Positions 39,526 through 64,000 of a stretch of DNA of 64,000 bases are shown here, in pieces. Origin of the DNA: Amoebidium appalachense (taxonomy: Eukaryota > Ichthyosporea); contig CAVNZM010000013.1 in the NCBI GenBank assembly GCA_963693365.1, forward strand, positions 3,348,001-3,412,000, read 5' to 3'. Position numbers and translations under genes: made by a program. Below the pieces are notes generated by a model. The model searched no databases. It was not told the origin of the DNA and saw nothing but the letters and a program-made list of their open reading frames with translations. Position 1 is the first letter of the stretch; every line of letters starts with the position of its first letter.

Positions 39526-40259
39526 GAAACTACCGTCTTAGACTACCACACAGCACCGACAGTACACTAGTTAAGGTGCTATCTATGAGTTCAGCTAAGC
39601 TAAACCATCCTTCACAACCTAACTATAAGTACACACTTTGCCCAGGGCTACTACCCCAGCCACGCCGGCGGGAGGCTCCAGTCCTCCCCTCCATTCAAAA
39701 CCTAGCAATAAACGTTAACCGAGGGCTCTCATTGGTCGATCTACAGTATTGGGAAGTCCTAAGTGTTTTGTATAGTATTTACGGTGGGTATGGGTGGATG
39801 ATGGAGTGTGGTGGTGGTGGTGGTGGGGGGTTGCTGCCTAACATTATGTGTTGTTGTACGTATGTTGATGTTTTTGTGAACTAAAGGGTGGGTTTTACAG
39901 GGACACTGGGTCTGTGTGTGTTCCGGCAGTCAGAACAGGCTGGCCGGGTGTGTGGCCATGGGGGGGGTGTATTTGTGTGTGTCTTGGGTTTTTGGGGAGT
40001 CATACTTTTCTTTCTACGGGTGGTGGGTATACATATGGTGGTGTTTTTGCATTTTGGGGTGCGTGGGGGGGAGTGTTGTGTTCTGTGGGTGCCATATTTT
40101 TGAAAAGAAAAAGGACTGCAACTCTACTGTGATTTTTCCTAAGATGGCCCGGGTGGTGGTCTTGGTGGCCATGGTGCCGGTGGCCGGGATAGTATGATGG
40201 TCGACGGTACCGTTTTTTCAAGGTTTTTTTTCTTTCTTTCCTTTGCAATTGTTTGTGTC

Positions 40260-40306
<47 letters not shown>

Positions 40307-40392
40307 GGGGGGGGGGGAGGACTCTGAGGGGGGAACAGAGGTGGGGGGGAGGGCCCTTGGGCGCGGGGGGGGGGGGGGGGGGGGGGGGGGGT
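40260..40392. repeat. (TG)n and poly-G tracts
   Basis: (TG)n at 40264-40289 runs into a G run (40289-40317), with a second G run at 40369-40391. Confidence 0.95.
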
Positions 40393-42706
40393 TCAAGCTG
40401 GAGGTGGGAGAGGGAGGGATCCTCAGGCGAGGGGAGCAATGGCCGTAACTCTACTATACCGGCGGGTAACAACGGTTGCCAGGCCTAGGGTGATAGACAA
40501 TTCTCCAATAGACCAGGCGGTGCCACATCCACTCAGTGGACACAGGCTCGGGCCCGGTTTAGTGTGACTCTCCGACCGTCACTCTCGGCCTCAGTCATAC
40601 CTTGCTTGCCAAATATCCCTCGCCGTGACTTTCCCCCTGCTATTGGGGACTCGCTCTTTATTCGGTGTCCTCCCGTGCACGTATAATGATTACACAATGC
40701 ATGCACGCGCAAGTCGCACACGTTGAAGCTTCGATAGAAGCTGCCGCACGGTGCGGCGGTTACTTTGGCTCATGTGCCTAATGCCTATTGGATGTTCTGA
40801 ACCAATAGGAATTCGTCGGACCGTCGGATACGTTATGACATTCACATACTTCGAGACCGAATATAGATCAGGCATGCGAGATCTTTTCGTCGTTGCCTGG
40901 ACGTTCTAAGCACACAGTTATGTAAAAAAAGGACTAAATGCCCTGTGTTTATGTGTAATGGGGTTATTTGATGCAATAATTCTGTTTCAATCAATATTAT
41001 TACAATACCTTTTACCTCTGAGATCTGGATCCACATGTTGCAAGTGTTACGTCAGTGCAGGAGCCGTGCACTTTCGCGGCTTTGCCATATTTGGGTATGG
41101 CGTCATGGCTTTCTCTAATCGGATGCGGTTATTCCACGCGCCAAAATATCAGCAGCAACAGGGACTCGTGATCCGGGCACGCCGAGGTTGGTAGAATCAC
41201 TGCTCTCCCCAGCTTTGTTGCCCTTATGTGTGCTGAAGTTTTTTGTTTATGGTCGGCTTTATAATAAGGCATTGCTTGGTGTCTCCAATTTCGGCACGAA
41301 AATGAAAGGGCAAACCCGCAAGATATCGGGTAGCATGTAATATATTGTTCGCGTGAACATTTTATTGCCATCGGCCACCCTCAGCACTGGTGAAAGCCCC
41401 GTGTCGGACTCACGGCCCCGCAGGCGCTGCGTGTAGGCCGGGCTTGGATAAGCCTGAGAAGTCAGATAGCAGGAAAATTAGCAAACTCAGGCCTATTGTA
41501 CTGTAATGACTATTTTTGAATATTATATTGGAAACATGTGTGATGGCGGCACCACTGTTATGAGGGACGAGTCGTGTTACAGTTACATACACGAGCTACA
41601 GGGGACGCGTGCCCGGCGTTTCAGATGTCAGAGACGCACTGTGCACGCCTCCCGCCTGCTAGGGGCATGCGTTGCAGGCTTTCCTATTGGACGGTTATGC
41701 ATGCACGTGCATGATGTGCTTTTGCACCGTTCACGCACGAATATGCCCATGGGAGAGCCAAACGACCGATGGCGTTTTCTTCCAGCGCATTCTACAACAA
41801 TTAAGTACTAAAGGAGTCTAAACACAACTTGTTAACGTTGAACCGTCGGTAATAGCAATAGACTCTTTCACAGCAATCTCCACGAAAAACATATCCGTTC
41901 CGTCTGTCTGCCACGCCAATGTGCAATGAATGTTTGAACCACCTCTTGCACCGTCGGCAAATTGGTTTGTCAAAGTTTCCAAGACCTATATGATAATTAT
42001 TATGCTGTATTGAATTGCAAAGATACTGGCTGTCGAAAACGACTCATGATACACACAGAGCATGCATATATATACATGCACCAAGAGCCGGTAACACGAA
42101 CACAAATGCACGAAGTGGCATGTAACCGGTTTGTGTCAACAATCACATATGCATGTACCTTTCCCCACCGTCATTCTACTAGCACACCGTCCCCACCGTC
42201 ATTCTACTAGCATACCGTCACTACTAAGTAGAAATCCCGGCACATTGTTGCAGCGAAACATAATCAAAACACACTGCGACACAAAACCACACAATTTATT
42301 GCACAGTACGAACACACCACTGCTCAGACTGACTAAGAGTCCCTTGCCAAGTTGCTTGGGCACACACATTCGCACACATGCACTCCTCGTGATGCACTGC
42401 CACACGCACCGTGATAAGGGGGCACACATGACTTTAGTACACACAAATTGAACACACAACTTCACCAAGCACATTGCCACACACAACTTGCCAGCAGAAG
42501 CACTCTAATTTATGTAGTACACACAAAAGACCAGATTTGATGTTGCAGTTGTTGTTACAGTAGTCGCCAGCAGGGATTAGCACCGGTGTGAGTGAATTTA
42601 TCATAAATTCTACGTTTTAGAGTGGGAGGCTCCTGGCGGGTGTTTTTTCATGCTGAATTTCTTTATTCCTGGGTTGTGGCAAACATAGACATTCGAGTAA
42701 TGATGT

Positions 42707-45253
42707 ATGGAAAGCTGTTTGGTGCTAGCATCACGTAACAAACTTCATTGCGGGTTGTCGACTGATGCATACCACCCAACTATGTCTGTTCAATCAGATC
42801 ATTCGGTTCACTCCTACAAGAGCGGCGAGCGCATAGGGTGCGGCAGCGAAACCGTCAACAGCGTCAACCCCTCGCCCAATCAAATATCACCAGCTTCACC
42901 TAGTGTCGACACGATGCTTCTAGAACTCGACACCCTAGCAACCACCTACCACCAGAAGGCAATGCAGGTGGAGGCTGCGATTGGCGCACACGAAATTTCG
43001 GGCACACACGATTTAAGTTTGAGCGGGATTGCGCAACACGTGCACATTCCGGTTGCATTCCTTCAAGCACGTGGTCTCCTACAAGGCAACGGCAACCACG
43101 TGCAAAACGGTAGGTCCCAGTCGCGCGCCCGTGAAATTCCGCCGTTTGACGCAGTTCCCGAGGAAATTAGGCCATCCTTCCACATGCGCCCCCCTCCTGA
43201 CCCAACAAACCAACCCCCGGCCCAACGCCTACGCTTGGACCATTCGCTTGCACCGCCCCCTCCCCCCACCCTTTTATGGCAATTTTCCTCGCGGTCACCG
43301 GTCCCCAACCAACTGCCCACCGGAGTGGAACGGAAACGGGCCGGGTCGAGGCCAATGGGCCGACCAATGGGGCGTGCCCTCTCCGCACGGCAGCCAATCA
43401 GATGCCTCCGCCAGACACCGCCACGTGAGCGAATGGGTGCCCGAGTCCGACCTGCCCAGCTCCGAAGCCTCCACGGAAAGTTCCGCGAGCATGGGAATTC
43501 CCGCATCACTGGCTGGCATGAAGGGGGTCGTGCAGTTTCGGTCACGAGCCGTGGGGAGCCAATCACCGCTCAGCGTTTCTGACAGCCAATCATTTGCCTC
43601 CACTCGACCCGCCTATGGGAACCACGTGCCCCTCCACCCCAGACTGTCGTTTGGCTCTACGATTGACGTGACTTCAGACCCCACGTGGTTTAACAAACCA
43701 ATCTCATTGGGTCTCGTGTCTACAAACCCCGCACGGAAAAACGGGGCAGGAAAACCGACGACCAACGAAAACAACCTAACGGCGTATGTCGTCGACTACA
43801 ACAACAACCGTGTGTGCCAGGTGCGACTAGACCCACTCTCCCTCTCCCGCCCAATCATCACGCTCTCCACGTCCGTGCTTCAACCTACGGCGGTATGCGC
43901 GGAACACGACGGAACAGTCTTTGTAGCGGCGGCCGACAACACGATCCGCATGCTCTGGGACGGGACGGCGATGATTCGCCAGTTTGGGTGCACGGGCACA
44001 CCCGAAGGACCTTTTAACGGAATCACCTCATTGGCGCTCATGTCAGATGACGGTTTATTGGTTGCAGATAGCGGCAACCACAGACTGGTTTGGATGAAGA
44101 GGTTGGTGCCACTCATTTCCCCCCCCCATCCCCCCCCCCCCCACCCCCTCCCCTTCCCCCCTTTCCATCCCTCCCCACCTCCCCGCCTCTCTCCTTCCAG
44201 TTCCTCTCTTCCCCTCTCCTTAGCCCCCCCGCCCCCGCCCTATCCCCTTCCTTCCCCTTCCCCTTCCCCCTTCCCCCCCCCCCCCCCCCCCCCCTCCCCT
44301 CCCTCCCCCTTCCCCCCGTGGTCCCTCTCCCTTTCACAGGTAAGCATTTGACACGGAGTCAGTAATAGAAAACGGTTTCGTTGATCTCCTCCCCTATTTT
44401 TTGGAACCCACACACTTTTTTTTTTTTTACCCATAATTCTCCTCCATCATCTGCAATAAGGCAAAACAAATTCGAAGCGCCTACCACGACACACTCTTTT
44501 TTTGTGGTTAGCCAATCGATACTCCCCCCCCCCCCCCCCCCCTCTCCCCCTCGCTAATTCCTATTTCCCCCCCCCCACCTCCCCCCCCCCCCCCCCCCCC
44601 CCCCCCACAGGCCCCCTCACTCCTGCCTCCCCCCCTTACCCTCCCACCACAACCATCACCACCCCCCGTCACCCCCCCCTACCTCCTCGCTTCCACCCCT
44701 CCTCCCCCCCCCCCCCCCCCCCATCCCTCACCACCCCCCCCCCCCCCCCCTTCCCCCCCCCCCCCCCCCCCCCCCCCTCCCACCACCACCACCACAACCA
44801 CCACCTCCCCCTTCAGCCCCCTTACCCTCCCCCCCCCCCCCCCCCCCCCTCCGCCCCCCCAAAATAAAAAAAAATAAAAGGGAAAAGAGAAATTACATGC
44901 ACGTCATCCCCCGTGGAGGGTGATGCAATGGGGTAGGCATAAGATGGGAGAGACCAGAAGGATATCGCAACAAGAGATGGACAAGCACGGTCAAAAAGGC
45001 TTTCAGGGGTGGTGATGGCGTGGCCGGGACATCAGTACTAACCTCCCCCCCCTCCCCCCTCCCCCCTCTCCCCCTCCCTTCCCCACGGGAAAAAAACCAA
45101 TCCCCTCTCCTTTCCCTCCCCCCCCCCCCCCCCCCCCCCCCCCACCACCACCACCACACACACACACACCCCGCACCTCTAACCCCACCTCATCCACATC
45201 TACATGCACACAGCTGCCAAAACACGCACACACACACGCACACACACACACAT

Positions 45254-45346
<93 letters not shown>

Positions 45347-45778
45347 TCTGGCACCGTGCACTCTGTCATCCCCCTGCCCTATGCCCCTCACGGGTTGGCT
45401 GTGGGCGACGGCAAGGCCTTTGTCACGTGCAGCAAAGAAAGCGTCCTATTGGTTGTCAGCCTGGAAAACAGCAAGGTGATTGGCTCGTGGGGCGGGCCGG
45501 GTTCCGAGCCGGGCCAGTTCCACCGACCAAAAGGGGTCTTTGTCGACATGGGAAGGCAGATTGTTCTGGTGGCGGACTGCGGGAACAGCCGGGTGCAAGT
45601 TTTTGGACTGGCGGGAAATTTCATTGCCGAGATGGGAACAGCCAACGATAAGCAGCCGACGAGGGTTGGGCAGCCAATGGATGTCGTGTGTGTGGGAAGT
45701 GGGCGCATGGCACGTGTCTACGTGGCAGATGCGGCAAGCAACAAGCTCCCTTGCATTTTTCTGCCCGCCCTGCCTTAA
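42707..45778 (+). CDS. NHL-repeat protein, two exons, with an apparent frameshift in exon 1
   Basis: Exon 1 is 42707-44101 and exon 2 45346-45778. The donor splits an Arg codon (AAG AG/GTTGGT) that the acceptor (CACACAG/ATCTGG) completes. Start: ATG at 42707, or the Met at 42782 (MSVQSDHS). The N-terminal part is Ser/Pro-rich and reads in one frame to about residue 185; from about 43.26-43.43 kb the coding frame moves by one base, most likely in the C-rich tract at 43255-43270. The C-terminal half is an NHL beta-propeller: TAYVVDYNNNRVCQV, TVFVAAADNTIRML, GLLVADSGNHRLVW, GKAFVTCSKESVLLV, IVLVADCGNSRVQVF and VYVADAASNKL. NHL propellers bind proteins or RNA, as in TRIM-NHL ubiquitin ligases, but no RING or B-box is visible. 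Function unknown. The frame break may be a homopolymer sequencing error, given the many C runs here. Confidence 0.82.
44115..45345. repeat. Poly-C, (CCA)n and (CA)n tracts filling the NHL-gene intron
   Basis: C runs with T and A interruptions occupy 44115-44335 and 44525-44860; a C run leads to (CCA)n and (CA)n at 45119-45175. A long (CA)n (45230-45344) forms the 3' splice-site region of the intron. Confidence 0.95.
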
Positions 45779-60805
<15,027 letters not shown>

Positions 60806-62088
60806 CTTCGCCTGTTGTAAAGGTTTTCGTGTTCCTGTGTGTGTAAGTGTGCTGCGTTGTGTCCGCTCGAGAGCTCGCTTCCTTTTCTATCCAGTCGTGC
60901 TACCTACAGTAGCGCTTTATGCCGTTTCTTTTTATGCGCTTTACTTAATATAAATAGACTAGTAGTTTTGTAATAGGGGTTTTAGCTCACAGCTACCGTG
61001 TCAGACGTCTGTGTGTGACGAATGAACTGACGACTGATGCTGCGGCGCGCTTGTGTGCACAAGTGGATCAACGGAAATTTGAGATTGGCGCCAAAACAAG
61101 ATTCAATGATCTGATTGGCTGTGGGAATGGCATGCGTATCTGAACTTCCTGAAGGTGAGATCTGCGGCTTCGATTCTCGAGCGAGAATGAGGACAGAAAA
61201 AGTGCAATAAGGTGGAGAGATATTATACATATGGTGACTTTTGTGAGTTACTTTGCTTTTTTTTAACTACAAGACCAAGGGTATATCAAGTTGACAATGA
61301 GATTCTGAATAATGGTTGCTTGGGATGACTGCCTCTGATTGGTTGAAAACTCACCATGAGCACAGAATGGCTATGACTTTGGTATTTACGGGAAGTGAGC
61401 CTAATAGTAAATGTAATTTTGAAATAGAGATGTTCGATCACCAAAAAAGTTTTTGGCGAATTCTTTTTTTTTTTTTTTGACTCGGGTGTATTGATCCGTT
61501 GATGAAGGCAACGTGCAGCCACTTTTTCTTGTGTTGACTTCTTCCGGCACAGTACACCAAAATAAGATATCATCGAAATCCATATACACGCTGTTTAATC
61601 ATTTATTAAATCACAATGTCTACCACAAGCACGTTTTGCATGCATAAATATAGCTTGGTAACCAAAATTACGTGGCATGGCGGCACCCTCTAATGTTGAT
61701 GTACACTACAGTGGAGGTCCATGAGGTTTTTTGAAACCAATTTATCGTAATTTCACATTTTAACCCCGTTAAACCAAATCGCATGCCATTCCATTCCTAC
61801 CAGGCTACGCGTGGCGATTCGAACGGTCATGCAGTCAGTCTTCGAGAGTCAGAGCTGAGAGACAAGCCTGAACGCGTGAACATGGGGAGTGATGCTTGAT
61901 AAAAGTCGGATCTCAAGCGTGAAGATGACAAAAATGCAGAAGCCTTTATCTATATCTGCATACTGAAGCTTAATTTCTCTCTGAAAAAGTTCCCTAGACC
62001 TACCCAGGCACTGCTATCTTCTCTTTGCTTGTACACTCGGAGATCACATAAATCTGTTCCTACCACCGCAACACAGAAGCACCCAAAA
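60806..62088. promoter_or_regulatory. Divergent intergenic region between Nuf2 and the GLUT-like gene
   Basis: The two start codons lie back to back 1.28 kb apart, so both promoters must be here. It is free of large microsatellites, unlike the introns. TGATTGG (inverted CCAATCA) occurs at about 61112 and 61337, consistent with NF-Y-type CCAAT boxes. A truncated copy of the retroposon-like 3' end (61455-61540) sits between them. Confidence 0.5.
61455..61540 (-). mobile_element. 3' fragment of the retroposon-like unit with A tail
   Basis: Read on the minus strand: GGCTGCACGTTGCC, TTCATCAACGGATCAATA, CACCCGAGTC, then an A run of about 16. It differs from 36619-36660 at about two positions over 44 bases. 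The sequence upstream of the match is unrelated, suggesting 5' truncation. Confidence 0.6.
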
Positions 62089-63967
62089 ATGACCACCACA
62101 TCGTCTTTAGGAACCCAAACTGCATTGACAACCAGGAAAACACCCACCCAAAGGGTATGTTGCTTTATCAACAACTTTCTGCCACCCCCTCACCGAAAAA
62201 TTACCCAGTGTTTCGGCAAGATTGTGTACTGGGATGGGTTGGTTTGCTATGATCACCCTTCTCCAGCCGAACCACTTGAGATTTCTTGATTGTACCAAAA
62301 CCCATTGTTTTTGAAACAAGTCCATAGCTGTCTTCCACATATAGTGTTCATATTGAACTGGCAAGTTAAATTCACAGTAACACATCATAATCACCAGGCC
62401 CCTAACACACTTACCCAACACCCAGGTTACTCCCCTTCTTCTGCTTGCCGTATTTACCGCCGGGCTGCAGTCTTTTAATTTCGGCTACAACCTTGGGGCG
62501 ATCGGTAACTCGCAGGAAGCCGTGTCTTTGTGGTTTATGGAACATGGGGCACCAATCACAGATGCAAACTGGGCGCTGATTGTGGGCATTCTTCCCTTTG
62601 GTGGTATCCTTGGAGGCGCAATTGGCGGCCCGGTTTCGACACTTTTCGGCCCCAAAAGGGCCCAGATGGTCAACGACATGACCTTCGTTATCGGTGGTAT
62701 CCTCATGCTCACGACACGAAACATTGCCATGCTGTGTGCAGGCCGGTTCTTGGTGGGTATCGGGTCGGGTCTTTCATGTGCTGCAGTGCCCATGTACGTT
62801 TCCGACATTTCACCCACACATGTGCGTGGTGCTTTTGGGGTGACCCACCAGCTATTCATCAACATCGGCCTTCTCTCGGGATATATTTTGAGCATGCAGG
62901 CCGTGATGGGTACCGTTGCCCTGTGGCGCTACCTCTACGGCCTCACCCTTCTGTTCGGTATTCTTCAGGCGGTCATGTTGTCTTTCCTCCCTGACTCCCC
63001 CCGCTACCTTTCAAACAAGGGCAAGTATACGGAGGCGGTTCTGGCTCTGCAGAGACTAAGAGGCACCCAGGACGTACACGACGAACTGCCGGCATCTGTT
63101 CCTTTCCAGAAGCAACAAGAAACCACCACGGCACAGGATTCGATTCGGGTCGGGTCGGAGTTGGCCGGGTCAGGTGATATCTCCGGGGAGGTTCAGGTTG
63201 TGACGACAGCGGAGGACTCGACGCTTCCGAAAGAACCCAAACAAAAGAAACAGGCGCCCCAATTGAAGTTGGCGGAGACTGTGTCTGCTGACGGGTCAAA
63301 GAGCGCACACGGGTCGGAAGTTTCGCTTGCGAGTCAGGCCCGGTTGTTGTTTACGGCCCGAAACTTCCGCACTCCTGTTTTGGCTACGGTGGGTCTGCAG
63401 TTGTTCCAGCAGCTGAGCGGCATCAACGGTATATCGTTTTATTCGAGTTCTATTTTTGAGTCGGCGGGTATGACAAACTCTGAGCTCGGCACGGTGTTGG
63501 TAGGAGTGGTGAATCTTGTCGCTATCCTGCCGGCAATACCTTTGATGGAGAGGGCTGGGAGGAAGCCACTCATGCTCGTGAGCCTGTTTGGCATGGCCGT
63601 GTGCCTGCTTTTCCTGGGCGTGGGCATCAAGCTGCAGGATAACCAAATTTGGGCAAATGCGGCGGTTGCCTTTGCCCTAATGGACGTTGCGGCTTTTGCT
63701 GTCGGGAGCGGGCCAATCCCGTGGCTCGTAATGGCAGAGATATTTCCCACCCACGTGGCGTCGGCGGCGGTCGGGGTTAATGTTTTGGTGAACTGGACGG
63801 CATCATCTCTCGTTGGGCTGTTTTTCCCCGCAATGCAAGACGCCATGGGTGCGTATGTATTTTTCCTATTCTCGGCGGTGTGCGTTGCGGGAGGGATTTT
63901 CGTGTTAAAGGTTGTCCCTGAGACTAGGGGGAAGACGAGAGAGGAGATTGATGCTATGTTTTTGTAA
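62089..63967 (+). CDS. GLUT/SLC2-type sugar transporter, two exons, 535 aa
   Basis: Exon 1 (62089-62154) encodes 22 residues, MTTTSSLG to PTQR, and ends AGG/GTATGT; exon 2 (62426-63967) begins after CACCCAG with VTPLLLLAVFTAGLQSF and runs to TAA, phase 0. Twelve hydrophobic segments are expected. Family motifs: SFNFGYNLG in TM1, GRFLVGIGSGLSCAAVPMYV (TM4-5), RGAFGVTHQLFINIG, PDSPRYL after TM6, QQLSGINGISFYSSSIF (TM7, the QLS signature of GLUTs), ERAGRKPLML (the RxGRRP-type loop), GPIPWLVMAEIFP (TM10) and PETRGKT after TM12. The cytosolic loop between TM6 and TM7 is about 100 residues, longer than the usual 60-65, and rich in Thr, Ser, Gln and Lys. It should carry hexoses across the plasma membrane by facilitated diffusion; substrate not decided. 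It diverges from Nuf2. Confidence 0.95.
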
Positions 63968-64000
63968 CTATTAGACGTGTAGGTGGGGTCTATAGTTGGT

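Larger units (their letters stand above)
34219..42706. other. Gene-poor region between the CotH and NHL genes
   Basis: About 8.5 kb without a recognisable protein-coding gene. It contains G runs (34827-34934), a C/G/GT block (35224-35490), a minisatellite array interrupted by a retroposon-like unit (35395-37140), GC-rich palindromic pieces (37440-37840, 39300-39385), (GT)n (38006-38094), C/A runs (38540-38680), G runs (40289-40390) and then about 2.3 kb of ordinary-complexity DNA before the NHL gene. Short frames here show no known motif. Confidence 0.65.

Overview
This window is nuclear DNA from a eukaryote. The genes are split by GT–AG introns, exon phases join exactly, and roughly nine tenths of each multi-exon gene is intron. 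The encoded proteins include Rab4, an SH3BP5-type coiled-coil protein, the kinetochore protein Nuf2 and a GLUT-type sugar carrier. An SH3BP5 homologue next to these suggests an opisthokont, most likely a unicellular relative of animals (for example an ichthyosporean). That assignment is inference; no rRNA or species marker is present. The DNA between exons is extraordinarily rich in (GT/CA)n, (GA/CT)n and long G or C runs. These runs create hundreds of open frames encoding Val-Cys, His-Thr, Pro or Gly repeats that are not genes.

Layout. 2.4-12.2 kb, minus strand: an SH3BP5-like gene of about 12 exons. 12.2-15.9 kb: mostly non-coding, with one possible exon. 16.0-16.7 kb, minus: an intronless YdeI/OmpD-associated (bacterial-type) gene. 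18.6-24.0 kb, minus: Rab4, six exons, 213 aa. 26.3-27.2 kb, plus: an intronless secreted trypsin-fold protein that has lost the catalytic His and Ser. 29.8-34.2 kb, plus: a three-exon membrane-anchored lamin-tail plus CotH-kinase protein. 34.2-42.7 kb: gene-poor, with a minisatellite array interrupted by a retroposon-like unit and GC-rich elements. 42.7-45.8 kb, plus: an NHL-repeat protein with an apparent frameshift. 47.8-60.8 kb, minus: Nuf2, twelve exons, 433 aa. 62.1-64.0 kb, plus: a GLUT/SLC2-like transporter, two exons, 535 aa, divergent from Nuf2.

Functional links are limited. Rab4 and SH3BP5 (a Rab11 exchange factor in animals) both belong to endosomal recycling and lie on the same strand about 6 kb apart. 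Nuf2 is a kinetochore component. The others look like unrelated housekeeping, surface or secreted proteins. I rebuilt the exon structures by matching splice sites, phase and family alignment by eye. They agree closely in phase and total length with the known families, but no alignment software was run.

The most unusual features are CA microsatellites that form the 3' splice-site region of about ten introns, a GC-AG intron in the SH3BP5-like gene, a family of short elements separated by poly-G runs, a retroposon-like unit sharing its 3' end with a second locus, and a strong excess of the word CCAATCA in coding and non-coding DNA.
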